In this document: positions 23,990-35,839 of the stretch, one piece after another
Layout: each line of letters starts with the position of its first letter
Numbering within the stretch: the first letter of the stretch is position 1
NCBI GenBank assembly: GCA_949752795.1
Contig: OX457074.1
Coordinates: forward strand, 30,055,980-30,119,979
DNA from: Hyperoodon ampullatus
Taxonomy: Eukaryota > Chordata > Mammalia > Artiodactyla > Ziphiidae
Direction of reading: 5' to 3'
Length of the DNA stretch: 64,000 nt
Program-made: the position numbers and the translations under genes
The notes under the pieces: generated by a model
Database searches by the model: none
Told to the model about the DNA's origin: nothing
Seen by the model: only the letters and a program-made list of their open reading frames with translations

Positions 23990-24440
23990 CTGCTCTTTCT
24001 TTTCTCCCTACCTTCCCGTCCTCCCTCCCTCCCTCTGCCCCTCCTTTCCTTCTTTCGCTCTTTCTTTCCTTCCTCCCTCCCTGGTTCCTTTCACTCTTTC
24101 TTTTTCTTTCCTTCCTCCCTCCCTTCCTCACTCCCTCCCACCCTTCTTCCTTTCACTTTCTTTTTCATTCCTCCCTCCCTCCCTCCCTCCTGTCTTTCAT
24201 TCTTTCTTTCTTTCCTTCCTCCCTCACTCCCTTCTTCCATCCACTCTTCCTTTTTCTTTCATTCTTCCTTCCATCCCTCCTTTCTTTCTTTCTTTCTTTC
24301 CATCCTTCCTCCCTGCCTCCCTCCTTTCTTACTTTCTTTCTTTCCATCCTTCCTCCTTCCCTCCCTCCTTTCTTTCTTTCTTCCTACCTTCCTTCCTTTC
24401 TTTCCTTCTTCCTTTCTTTCTCTCTCTCTTTCTTTCTTCT
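23990..24440 (+). repeat. (CCTT)n-type polypyrimidine tract in L1 5'UTR
   Basis: About 450 bases composed almost only of C and T, built from ccttcctccctccctc-like and tttctttc-like blocks. L1 copy 2 has only a short purine-rich counterpart on the given strand (about 41995-42065), so the tract has expanded here. It gives a meaningless Ser/Phe/Pro-rich open frame. Confidence 0.9.
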
Positions 24441-24979
24441 ACTAATTCTTTCTTTCTACTTTTTCTCCCTTTTATTCTGAGCCGGGTAGATGAAAGGCTC
24501 TTGGTGCTGCAGCCAGGAGTCAGTGCTGTGCCTCTGAAGTGGGAGAGCCAACTTCAGGACACGGGTCCACAAGAGACCTCCCAGCTCCACATAATATCAA
24601 GTGGCGAAAATCTCCCAGAGATCTCCATCTCAACACCAGCACCCAGCTTCAGCCAACGACCAGCAAACTACAGTGCTGGTCACCATATGCCAAGCAACTA
24701 GCACGGCAGGAAAACAACCCCACCCATTAACAGAGAGGCTGCCTAAAAACATAATAAGGCCACAGGCACCCCAAAACACACCAACAGACGTGGAACTGTC
24801 CACCAGAAAGACAAGATCGAGCCTCAACCACCAGAACACAGGCACTAGTCCACCCCACGAGGAAGCCTACACAACTTACTGAAACAACCTTAGCCACTGG
24901 GGACAGACACCAAAAACAACGGAAAATACGAATCTGCAGCCTGCAAAGACGAGACCCCAAACACAGTAAGATAAGCAAA

Positions 24980-25892
24980 ATGAGAAGACAAAAAACACAC
25001 AGCAGGTGAAGGAGCAAGATAAAAACCCACCAGACCTAACAAATGAAGAGATAATACGCAGTCTACCTGAAAAAGAAATCAGAATAATGATACTAAGATG
25101 ATCCAAGATTCTATTTCCAAGATCCAAAATCTTGGAAATAGAATAGACAAAATGCAAGAAACAGTTAACAAGGACCTAGAAGAACTAAAGATGAATCAAG
25201 CATCGATTAAAAACACAATAAATGAAATGAAAAATACTCTAGATGGGATCAATAGCAGAATAACTGAGGCAGAAGAACGGATAAGTGACGTGGAAGATAA
25301 AATAGTGGAAATAACTGATGCAGAGCAAAATAAAGAAAAAAGAATGAAAAGAACAGAGGACAGTCTCAGAGACCTCTGGGACAACATTAAATGCACCAAC
25401 ATTCGAATTATAGAGGTTCCAGAAGAAGAAGAGAAAAGGAAAGGGACTGAGAAGATATTTCAAGAGATTATAGTTGAAAACTTCCCTAATATGGGAAAGG
25501 AAATAGTTAATCAAGTCCAGGAGGCACAGAGAGTCCAATACAGAATAAATCCAAGGAGAAAAACGCCAAGACACATATTAATCAAACTGTCAAAAATTAA
25601 ACACAAAGAAATCATATTAAAAGCAGCAAGGGAAAAACAACAAATAACACACAAGGGAATCCCCATCAGGTTAACAGCTGATCTCTCAGCAGAAACTCTA
25701 CAAGCCAGAAGGGAGTGGCAGGACATAATTAAAGTGATGAAGGAGAGAAACCTGCAACCAAGATGACTCTACCCAGCAAGGATCTCATTCAGATTTGATG
25801 GAGAAATTAAAATCTTTACAGACAAGCAAAAGCTGAGAGAGTTCAGCACCACCAAACCAGCTTTACAACAAATGCTAAAGGAACTTCTCTAG
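24980..25892 (+). pseudogene. L1 ORF1 (RNA-binding chaperone), broken
   Basis: ORF1p is the trimeric RNA-binding chaperone that coats L1 RNA. The start ATG at 24980 opens 'MRRQKTHSR' and meets a stop at once. A frameshift continues as 'KEQDKNPPDLTNEEIIRSLP', then a TGA near 25099 coincides with a templated insertion (25108-25144). The long open part 25098-25766 holds the coiled coil (heptad-like 'AEERISDVEDKIVEITDAEQ'), then the RNA-recognition region and the C-terminal domain ('VQYRINPRR', 'ILIKLSKIKHKEIILKAARE'). A TGA at 25764 is followed in frame by 41 open codons ('LYPARISFRFDGEIKIFTDK' onward) up to TAG at 25890. Copy 2 has the same TGA. Confidence 0.9.
25108..25144. repeat. Perfect 16-bp inverted repeat, 5-base loop
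   Basis: attctatttccaagat (25108-25123) is the exact reverse complement of atcttggaaatagaat (25129-25144), with ccaaa between. L1 copy 2 has only the right arm at the matching place, so the left arm is a templated insertion made from the neighbouring sequence. Confidence 0.9.
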
Positions 25893-25950
25893 GCAAGAAA
25901 CACAACAGAAGGAATATACCTACAATAACGAATCCAAAGCAATTAAGGAA

Positions 25951-28900
25951 ATGGGAATACGAACATACATATCGATAATTACCTTAGATGTAAATGGACT
26001 AAATGCTCCCATCAAAAGACACAGATTGCCTGAATGGATACAAAAACAAGACCCATATATATGCTGTCTACAAGAGACCCACTTCAGACCTAGAGACACA
26101 TACAGATTGAAAGTAAGGGGATGGAAAAAGATATTCCATGCAAATGGAAATCAAAAGAAAGCTGGAGTAGCAATGCTTATATCAGACAAAATAGACTTTA
26201 AAATAAAGACTATTAGAAGAGACAAAGGACACTACATAATGATCAAGGGATCGATCCAAGAAGAAGATATAACAATTGTAAATATTTATGCACCCAACAT
26301 AGGAGCACTTCAAAACATAAGGCAAATACTAACAGCCATAAAAGGGGAAATCGACAGTAACACACTCATAGTAGGGGACGTTAACACCCCACTTTCACCA
26401 ATGGACAGATCATCCAAAATGAAAATAAATAAGGAAACACAAGCTTTAAATGATACATTAAACAAGATGGACTTAACTGATATTTATAGGACATTCCATC
26501 CAAAAACAACAGAATACACATTTTTCTCAAGTGCTCATGGAACATTCTCCAGGATAGATCATATCTTGGGTCACAAATCAAGCCTTGGTAAATTTAAGAA
26601 AATTGAAATTGTATCAAGTATCTTTTCCGACCACAATGCTATGAGACTAGACATCAATTACAGGAAAAGATCTGTAAAAAATACAAACACATGGAGGCTA
26701 AACAATACACTACTCAATAACGAAGTGATCACTGAAGAAATCAAAGAGGAAATTTAAAAATACCTAGAAACAAATCACAGTCGAGACACGACGACCCAAA
26801 TCCTATGGGACGCAGCACAAGCAATTCTAAGGGGGAAGTTTATAGCAATACAATCCCACCTTAAGAAACAGGAAACATCTCGAGTAAACAACCTAACCCT
26901 GCACCTAAAGCAATTAGAGAAAGAAGAACAAAAAACCCCAAAGCTAGCAGAAGGAAAGAAATCATAAAGATCAGATCAGAAATAAATGAAAAAGAAATGA
27001 AGGAAATGATAGCAAAGATCAATAAAACTAAAAGCTGGTTCTTTGAGAAGATAAACAAAATTGACAAACCATTAGCCAGACTCATCAAGAAAAAGAGGGA
27101 GAAGACTCAAATCAATAGAATTAGAAATGAAAAAGGAGAAGTAAAAACTGACACTGCAGAAATACAAAAGGTCATGAGAGATTACTACAAGAAACTCTAT
27201 GCCAACAAAATGGACATCCTGGAAGAAATGGACAAATTCTTAGAAATGCACAACCTGCCAAGACTGAATCAGGAAGAAATAGAAAATATGAACAGACCAA
27301 TCACAAGCACTGAAATTGAAACTGTGATTAAAAATCTTCCAACAAACAAAAGCCCAGGACCAGATGGCTTCACAGGCGAATTCTATCAAACACTTAGAGA
27401 AGAGCTAACACCTATCCTTCTCAAACTCTTCCAAAATATAGCAGAGGGAGCAGCACTCCCAAACTCATTGTACGAGGTCACCATCACCTTGATACCAAAA
27501 CCAGGCAAGGATGTCACAAAGAAAGAAAACTACAGGCCAATATCACTGATGAACATAGATGCAAAAATCCTCAACAAAATACTAGCAAACAGAATCCAAC
27601 AGCACATTAAAAGGATCATACACCATGATCAAGTGGGGTTTATTCCAGAAATGCAAGGATTCTTCAATATATGCAAATCAATCAATGTGATACACCATAT
27701 TAACAAGTTGAAGGAGAAAAACCATATGATCATCTCAATAGATGCAGAGAAAGCTTTCGACAAAATTCAACACCCATTTATGATAAAAACCCTGCAGAAA
27801 GTAGGCATAGAGGGAAATTTCCTCAACATAATAAAGGCCATATATGACAAACCCACAGCCAACATTGTCCTCAATGGTGAAAAACTGAAACCATTTCCAC
27901 TAAGATCAGGAACAAGACGAGTCTGCCCACTCTCACCACTCTTATTCAACCTAGTTTTGGAAGTTTTAGCTACAGCAATCAGAGAAGAAAAGGAAATAAA
28001 AGGAATCCAAATTGGAAAAGAAGAAGTAAAGCTGTCACTGTTTGCAGATGACATGATACTATACATAGAGAATCCTAAAGATGCTACCAGAAAACTACTA
28101 GAGCTAATCAATGAATTTGGTAAAGTAGCAGGATACAAAATTAATGCACAGAAATCTCTGGCATTCCTGTACACTAATGATGAAAAATCTGAAAGTGAAA
28201 TCAAGAAAACACTCCCATTTACCATTGCAAAAAAAAGAATAAAATATCTAGGAATAAACCTACCTACGGAGACAAAAGACCTGTATGCAGAAAATTATAA
28301 GACACTGATGAAAGAAATTAAAGATGATACAAATAGATGGAGAGATATACCATGCTCCTGGATTGGAAGAATCAATATTGTGAAAATGACTCCACTACCC
28401 AAAGCAATCTACAGATTCAATGTAATCCCTATCAAACTACCACTGGCATTTTTCACAGAACTAGAACAAAAAATTTCAAAATTTGTTTGGAAAAACAAAA
28501 GACCCCGAATAGCCAAAGCAATCTTGAGAACGAAAAACGGAGCTGGAGGAATCAGGCTCCCTGACTTCAGACTATACTACAAAGCTACAGTAATCAAGAC
28601 AGTGTGGTACTGACACAAAAACAGAAAGATAGATCAATGGAACAGGATAGAAAGCCCAGAGATAATCCCACGCACATATGGTCAACTTATGTTTGATAAA
28701 GGAGGCAGGAATGTACAATGGAGAAAGGACAGCCTCTTCAATAAGTGGTGCTGGGAAAACTGGACAGGGACATGTAAAAGTATGAGATTAGATCATTCCC
28801 TAACACCATACACAAAAATAAGCTCAAAATGGATTAAAGACCTAAATGTAAGGCCAGAAACTATCAAAGTCTTGGAGGAAAACATAGGCAGAACACTCTA

Positions 28901-29765
28901 TGACATAAATCACAGCAAGATCCTTTTGGACCCACCTCCTAGAGAAATGGAAATAAAAACAAAGATAAACAATTGGGACCTAATGAAACTTTGAAGCTTT
29001 TGCACAGCAAAGGAAACCATAAACAAGACCAAAAGACAACCCTCAGAATGGGAGAAAATATTTGCAAATGAAGCAACTGACAAAGGATTAATCTCCAAAA
29101 TTTATAAACAGCTCATGCAGCTCAATAGCAAAAAGACAAACAACCCAATCCAAAAATGGGCAGAAGACTTAAATAGGCATTTCTCCAAAGGAGATATACA
29201 GACTGCCAACAAACACATGAAAGAATGCTCAACATCATTAATCATTAGAGAAATGCAAATCAAAACTACAATGAGATATCATCTCACACCAGTCAGAATG
29301 GCCATCATCAAGAAATCTAGAAACAATAAATGCTGGAGAGGGTGTGGAGAAAAGGGAACACTCTTGTGCTGCTGGTGGGAATGTGATTGGTACAGCCACT
29401 ATGGAGAACAGTAGGGAGATTCCTTTAAAACTAAAAATAGAACTACCACATGACCCAGCAATCCCACTACTAGGCATATACCCTGAGAAAACCATAATTC
29501 AAAAAGAGACATGTATCAAAATGTTCACTTCAGCTCTATTCACAATAGCCCGGAGCTGGAAACAACCTAAGTGTCCATCATCGGATGAATGGATAAAGAA
29601 GATGTGGCACATATATACAATGGAATAATACTGAGCCATAAAAAGAAATGAAACTGAGCTATTTGTAATGAGGTGGATAGACCTAGAGTCTGTCATACAG
29701 AGTGAAGTAAGTCAGAAACAGAAAGACAAATACCGTATGCTAACACATATATATGGAATTTTTAA
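25951..29765 (+). pseudogene. L1 ORF2 (endonuclease-reverse transcriptase), broken
   Basis: ORF2p nicks target DNA and reverse-transcribes L1 RNA. The start codon at 25951 opens the apurinic-like endonuclease: 'NGLNAPIKRHR', 'CCLQETHF', 'VGDVNTPLSPMDRSS', 'IDHILGH' and 'SDHNAMRLD' are present in order up to a TAA at 26755. A frameshift precedes the reverse-transcriptase part (26997-28613), with '[15 protein letters not shown]' and the catalytic 'LFADDMILY'. Further lesions: TGA in 'WY*' at 28611, TGA at 28992, and stops or shifts from 29412 on. The C-terminal Cys-rich segment is at about 29330-29390. There are at least five inactivating changes. Confidence 0.95.
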
Positions 29766-30149
29766 AAAAGATGTCATGAAGAACCTAGGGGTAAAACGGG
29801 AATAAAGACACAGACCTACTTGAGAATGGACTTGAGGATATGGGGAGGGGGAAGGGTAAGCTGTGACAAAGCGAAGGAGAGGCATGGACATATATACACT
29901 ACCAAACGTAAGGTAGATAGATAGTGGGAAGCAGCCGCAGTGCACGGGGAGATCAGCTTGGTGCTTTATGACCGCCTGGAGGGGTGGGATGGGGAGGGTG
30001 GGAGGGAGGGAGATGCATGAGGGAAGGGATGTGGGAACAGATGTATATGTATGACTGATTCACTTTGTTATAAAGCAGAAACTAATAAAGAAATTTTAAA
30101 AAATAAAAAAAATAAAAAAGGAAGAACAGGCCAGTGTGGGAAACATTAA

Positions 30150-30335
30150 TGTAACTCGGAAGTTCTTAAAAACGTGATCCCCTGTAGCATCAGCATCACT
30201 TGGGAACTCACTTTAAAATGTATATTTTCTGATCCTCTCCAGATCTACTAAATCAGAAACCCTTCGGTGGGGCCCTGTAATCTGTATTTCAACAAGCTCT
30301 CCAGGTGTGCATTAACATTTGAGAATCACTTATAA
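30150..30335 (+). mobile_element. MER5-type hAT DNA transposon relic
   Basis: The order 'agcatcagcatcacttggga', 'actaaatcagaaacccttcg', 'gtggggccctgtaatctgta', 'tttcaacaagctctccaggt' and 'catttgagaatcact' is typical of the non-autonomous hAT element MER5A. The ends are eroded. Confidence 0.8.
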
Positions 30336-31429
30336 AAGAGTCAATTTACTGTTGGGTCCTAAGGAGATGGGAGCATGTCCATGCCCACCTGGTCTGAGAC
30401 CTGAAGGGTCGAAACGAAAGCAAACCAGCTTCTAGTCTTGACAGTGGGAAGCGAGGGTGCAGGTGGGAACAAAGAGGCTGACCCAGAAAAAGAGCTGTGA
30501 GCCTGCCTGGGCTCTCCTCCCGACTGGGCAGGGGAAGTATCTGTGGCACCATCCACAGGCGCTGCAAAGCATGTGTGTTCACGTCTGTGGTGAAATTGAG
30601 TGTAGAGAGAGGATGCTGATTTAGCAATGGGCTTAACCAATGGAAAAGGATTATTTAGAAGCTGGGTAGAGCCAAGGTATGGATGTGGAAATCAGCTAGG
30701 AATTCGGTAATGGAGTAGCAAGGCCCGCATTTTCCTGATACCATTTTTTAACATAAAAAAAAGGTTTTGTAATGTTTCCTATGAGAATTTAAGAACTCTA
30801 AAGCCCTTGCTTTTTCCACATAAGGAGTGCCACATGTGAGATTTTTTCTCCCTCAGGTATGTTGGCTCAGAGTAACATACTAGATAATGAATTATTCAGG
30901 GTGTTTCCTAGGTTGGAGGAGAGACGCACCTGTCTGAGATGCTTACAGACTTGATTAGATAACATTTGTCAGCCGCATCAGCCAGAGGTAACTCCTGATA
31001 CAAATTGTATTTCCCTGTAGGTAGTGGAACCAAGCAATGTTCCAGATTTCATGGGATTGCTGAAGAGGCTTGCAGGAGTGTCATGCCTAAGAGGCTGCAT
31101 TGCATTTGTCAAGGTAATCAGACTATTTGCAATCACTATTTTCTGCCCTCTTTTTTCAGAGTTCCTAGATGGGAATATAAAATAACCAAGAAGAGGTGAC
31201 ACATTTGTGTGCTATAAATAGATCGTTTCCAGTCAAAGTGTAATAGATCCATACTTTTCTTGATAAAATCCTATCAGTGATTTCTTTTCTGTTTTTTTAA
31301 TTCCTCTCTGTCATTGAGTGAAATAAATTAACTTGTGAATACATAATGAGCCATGTTTATGCTGCCCAAATTTTGTGTTTATACAACAAACTAATTATAC
31401 TATACACAGGAGATTTTCTATTTTGCTGA
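30336..31429. other. No recognisable feature
   Basis: About 1.1 kb with two overlapping 93-codon open frames on the minus strand (about 30346-30640). Neither shows a domain or conserved motif. Single-copy-looking DNA. Confidence 0.45.
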
Positions 31430-31445
31430 AAATACCTTTTCTTTT

Positions 31446-31799
31446 CTTTCTTTTTTTAAAAAATTTATTTTTATGTTTGGCTGGTTCGGTCTTCCTTGCT
31501 GCATGTGAGCTTTCTCTAGTTGGAGTAAGTGGGGGCTACTCTTGGTTGCAGTGCGTGGTCTTCTCATTGCGGTGGCTTCTCTTGTTGAGGAGCACGGCCT
31601 CTAGGTGTGCGGGCTTCAGTAGTTGTGGCACACAGGCTCAGTAGTTGTGGCTCAAGGGTTCTAGAGTTCAGGCTCGGTAGTTGTGGTGCATGGGCTTAGT
31701 TGCTCCATGGATGTGGGATCTTCCCAGACCAGGGCTTGAACCCATGTCCCCTGCATTGGCAGGCGGATTCTTAACCACTGCGCTACCAGGGAAGTCCCC
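31446..31799 (-). mobile_element. Long-form CHR SINE with TSD
   Basis: Minus-strand copy: head at 31799 reading 'gggacttccctggtagcgca', long body and a T-rich (A-tail) end at 31446. A 16-bp duplication, aaataccttttctttt, lies at 31430-31445 and 31800-31815. Confidence 0.95.
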
Positions 31800-32221
31800 A
31801 AATACCTTTTCTTTTAGCTTCTGGGAAGCTCTCTTTGGGCTTGTTTTTAAAATATATCTCCCAGAAAAGCACAATATTATTTTTCATGTTGGAGTAGGCA
31901 TATCTGTGGTTCTTCTCTCAGCACAGTCAAGAGAAGGTTGAGCTTAAATCACCGTGTGTGAGGAAGTACTTGAGAAACAGTGTGATTGCATTCAGATCCA
32001 GCTCCCTCACCAGCCAGTTCTGGGAGACTTTAGATGGCCTTCCTCAAATGGTGCTGCTGGCTGCCTAAAACAGATGTTTTGGTACTAAATAGAATAATAT
32101 ATGCAAAGTGGTTTTGCTCAGTGTTAATAAGCTTTTTATAAATGTTAGTTTAAATTTTTGGTCAAAGGTAGCAAGACAGAGAGAAAAGAGCATGACGGGA
32201 AGCTGGGTCTAAAATCATGTA

Positions 32222-32709
32222 CAGGCAGACCTCGGAGAGGTTGTGGGTTTGGTTCCAGACCACTGCAATAAAGCAAACATCACAATAAAATGAGTCACAC
32301 GAATTTTTTGGTTTCCCAGTGCATATAAAAGCTGTGCTTACACTATACTATAGTCCATGAAGTGTGCAATAGCATTTTATCTTAAAAAAAGCACAATGTG
32401 CATATCTTAGTTAAAAAATACTTTATGGTTAAAAAGTGCTAACCATCATCTAAGCCTTCAGTGAATAGTGACATCTTTTTTAATAGTGATATCAAAGATC
32501 ACTGATCACAGATCACTGTAACAAATATAATAATAATGAAAAAGTTTGAAGTATTGTGAGAATTAACAAAATGTGACACAGAGACATGAAGTGAGCAAAT
32601 GATGTTGGAAAAATGGCGCCAATAGAATTGCTAGAAGCAGGGTTGCCACAAACCTTCAATTTGTAAAAATCATAATCTCTGCAAAGCACAATAAAACAAG
32701 GTATGCCTG
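32222..32709. mobile_element. Internally deleted Tigger1-type (pogo/mariner) transposon
   Basis: Terminal inverted repeats are recognisable: 'caggcagacctcggagaggt' on the left and the reverse complement of 'caggcataccttgttttatt' on the right. They are bounded by TA dinucleotides, the mariner-type target duplication. The outer parts match a Tigger1-family element ('ttggtttcccagtgcatata', 'atcactgatcacagatcact', 'gttggaaaaatggcgccaat'), but the transposase region is missing, leaving 488 bases. Immobile and ancient. Confidence 0.85.
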
Positions 32710-32710
32710 T

Positions 32711-33667
32711 AATTTCTTGTTAGTCCACAGTTTTCTTATCAATGCCAAGAAGAGTTTGAATTCAGTGGTTTCTAAGAGCTGTTGCAATCATGGAACCTTA
32801 GGATTCTATTAAAACGACCTCGGACCTAGTTTGAGAAGAGAGAGAGAGATGTGGAACTAGCTAGCTACCCTTCTCTCCTTTACCTTCATTTTTCCCCCCA
32901 CTCCCCCTCTTTATCCTCATGTTAAATGTCTCTGCTTGTCTCCTTAACATATCACCCCAACATTTGCTGTGTTAGAGAGAAGGGTCAATTGAGAAAATGG
33001 ACTTTCTCCCTAAGAGAACTTATTCAGCAGCCCATTGTTATCAAGGCACACATCTCCATATTGTGCCTGGAACCCCTTCACTGACAGCCTTTATGAAGGT
33101 GGCAGCCACATGGTTCTGTGAAGTCAAGTCAGGACATCCAGGTTTGCATGAGGGCTGAAGGATAAGGGAGAGGTTGATTCAGTTTGGAACTTCAAATGGG
33201 GTTCCCAGTCAGTTTTGGCTGCCAAGCAAAGGATAAACATTAGATCTCCACCATCATGAGAACATGGACAAAATTTCTCTCTGTCATTCAATCGTATCTC
33301 AATATTAAGCTATTGACTGGAGTATCATGTCTGAGTGAGTGATTTGTAAACAAAATACATGAACAACCACAGATGGTTCGCTAAATAAACTACCAGATTT
33401 GTGGAACTATTTTTTATAGGCAGTAGAAAGAAAATTAACTGGCTTTGAAAGGTGATTATGTTGTATCGCTTGATGGTAGCAAGTTAAATAGTATGGGCCA
33501 CTTTGTCAATAAGAATGTGTCTGAATGCGAGACTGCAAGCCATGAAAATTATTAGGTGTTTTCTCTAACTGTTGAGACTTTGAACAGATTCGTTGCTGTT
33601 CTTTTAGTATATAGGCTTCTAACTTTAAAAAGATGTTAACAGTTTTGACAAAGACAAAATCAGAGGC
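32711..33667. other. No recognisable feature
   Basis: About 950 bases between the Tigger-type element and the retroviral LTR. No supported ORF, RNA gene or repeat. Confidence 0.45.
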
Positions 33668-34065
33668 TGTTAGTTTCCAACTTTGGGAGTTATTTGGGTG
33701 TCCCTAGACGAAGGGCAGGGAGAGACCGAAGAAAGAGGCAGGCCACTCCAGGTTGGTAGGTGGCAGGTTTATTAAGAAAGGGAACCTACATACGGCTTGT
33801 CTTAGGCAGCTGCAGACAAGCAGATCTTTGCACCTGCCTGTTAAAATCTTAAAGTTTACATAGAAGCCTTAATGGGGCTCAGTTACATATACCATACAGG
33901 GGGTCTCAATCCCACCTTACTATCTCAAGGCTGTGTCCTTGGGCAGCTTCCAGTGTGGGGAAGGCAAGCAGAGCTCTCAATCCAAGGACAGGGGAGGGTG
34001 TAATAGACTCTGATTGCCTGGGTCCAGCTTGTGGGTCAACTGGCAGTCACGTCCTCTCAGTGACA
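33668..34065 (-). mobile_element. Retroviral LTR (3' LTR of an ERV relic)
   Basis: On the minus strand a 398-base segment starts TGTCACTGAG and ends in CA. It lies directly after the env relic, with a purine-rich run just before it. It has AATAAA at 33773-33768 followed by a C/T-rich U5-like end. These features fit a gammaretrovirus-like LTR. No second LTR is in the window, so the provirus is incomplete or was cut off by the L1 at 36118. Confidence 0.75.
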
Positions 34066-34072
34066 TAATCTC

Positions 34073-35830
34073 CTATGTTCCCCTCATCTGCAATGTACCC
34101 TCACCAGCAAGAGGTTTCATTAGCATGGAGGTGGCTTGTTTGGCAGCTGTTTGGCTGCATTGGAGGCAGGTGTAGCAATAATATAGGCACATATAAGAGA
34201 AAACACTGATTAAGACAAGGATTCCCAAAATCAGTGACGATTTTCCTTTTTTATCAAGAGGCCCATGATCCAAGTCACTGATATATTAAGTCCCCTAGGC
34301 TGGAGGTTACGTCACTCAGGGCATTTATTTGTGTTTTTATGTAATTTAATAAAGGTGGTATATACATTAGCAGACTCATCAGCTATGAGCACACAATATT
34401 CTGTTTGGATAATTGCATAGGTGCCCCCTTGTGTGGCAGTAATAACGTCTAAGGCCATCCTCTCTTGGAGGACAGCATTTCTCGTTAGAGACATTTCAGT
34501 GTTCAGTAAGGACCGGCTTTGTTGGCTATCGTTTAAGGCTTCCTGAGTGAATTTAGTAAGGGCTTCTGTGTGTGCTATAACATCCTCCAGGTCAATGGAG
34601 GGAATAAAGAGGGAAGCCAAATGATCATGCCAGTGAAAAAAAATGTGCCCCTCTGACCTTGAGGAGAGGGAAGTTGGCAATTTTTACTGTGGGTAGATTT
34701 TCTCCTGTGCCCGGGGAAAACCCTGGGTGCAGCAGCCCAACCACCCAGGTGGAAGCCACAGCCAAAGATGTGTGCTGCATGGCATTGAGTCCCGTTCAGG
34801 GTTACCCGGTAAATACCTGGGTGGTGTGACCAGTCACTATCAGTCACTATCCTTTAATATGACAGAATGACTACACAGCTCCAGTGATACCCATCCCATA
34901 TTCTTGGTACAATTGAGTTGGTTCTCTTTAGAGTGATTTCTCTGTTTCTAACATAGGGCTGCCTGGGTGTTCAAATGTCCACATCCTGTGGTAAACCCAT
35001 AAATCCATTCCAAATCTGAGCATAGCCACCCATAGCTCTAATGGTGGTATTTCTGGGACCTTTCTGCTCAGTAGTCTGATGGACTGCCTGTTGTAGTTTG
35101 ATTGGCAGAAAAAGAATAGCATGCCCCATGTTACTGATGATGTGTGCCACAGGCCAGGTTTTTGAATCAGCTGAATTAAGAGTCCTAGTTGTAGCTTGTT
35201 CTTCCTTAATGTACTGCTTTAGGGCTTTGCAGTCCCCTTCCTGGAGCAGTGATCACTACCATGGTAATCCTGATGAGCTAGAGAGGGGAAGCTGCCCACA
35301 TACCCAACAATTGGATTGATTTCTTTGCTGGGCATTCTTTGCAGACCCACCGTAGAAAGGAAAGGTCCATCCAGTGACCGGACACCATAGGAAAAGCAGA
35401 GGTCTAAGGTCAAAAAGACACTATCTAGTAGGAAATTGTATGGGGAGGTCTTCCCTTCTATAAGAATTACACTTGTGGCCTAATCCTTAGATGTTAATGT
35501 GGCTGCAGCTTTAGGAACTTGACCTGGTTGTGCAAACCATACGTGTTGGCCAGCCTGGGAGGGAGAGGGAGGCAGCACTGTCAGGTATGAAGAGGTGGAC
35601 TGGGGGTAGGGTATTCCAGACCAGGTCCTTTACTTTCTCTCCTCTGTAAATGGCATACATTCCATTCCAGGTAGAGTGTATTTCAGCAGGCTTATCTTGC
35701 AGCAGGACAATGGGATGCCACAGCATGTGAAGTAACGCATTGGTTTTGTGGGATGTCCCATTGCAAATTCCAGTAGGTAACTCCTTTCCCATATGTCAAA
35801 GGGCTTGGTGTTCTCAGGAGCATAGCTCAT
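34073..35830 (-). pseudogene. Class I endogenous retrovirus env relic
   Basis: Decayed envelope gene on the minus strand, spread over at least three frames (pieces at 35630-35830, 35511-35792, 35219-35413, 34928-35122, 34575-34847, 34312-34680 and 34073-34273). The first piece looks like the surface subunit. The piece at 34312-34680 holds the transmembrane-subunit heptad and the conserved region 'LQERMALDVITATQGG'. The downstream CX6CC-type cysteine motif is degraded, with tyrosine at two of its cysteine positions. The last piece is the membrane anchor ('ILGILVLISVFSYMCLYY') and tail. Multiple stops and shifts make it non-functional. Order and motifs point to a gammaretrovirus-like (class I) element. 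Confidence 0.75.
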
Positions 35831-35839
35831 TGATCCATG

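Larger units (their letters stand above)
22432..30106 (+). mobile_element. Full-length L1 retrotransposon (copy 1), decayed
   Basis: A 7.7-kb element with an L1 start ('ggggaggaagatggcggaag'), a GC-rich ~2.5-kb 5'UTR, ORF1 (24980-25892), ORF2 (25951 to about 29765), a 3'UTR with a G-rich run, and an A-rich tail. The probable duplication aaaaaataaaaaa at 22419-22431 and 30107-30119 lies in the SINE tail it entered. Both ORFs are broken, so the copy cannot move on its own. It is very similar to copy 2 on the minus strand (36118-43476), so both derive from a recently active family. Confidence 0.95.

Noticed and set aside
23894..24445. 183-codon open frame rich in Ser, Phe, Pro and Leu
   Set aside because: It is a translation of the pyrimidine tract in the L1 5'UTR. 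Any frame through C/T-only DNA on this strand lacks stops. Not a gene.
34073..35830. Possible domesticated env (syncytin-like) gene
   Set aside because: The frame is broken many times, key cysteines of the transmembrane subunit are replaced and there is no continuous ORF. It is a decayed relic, not a captured gene.
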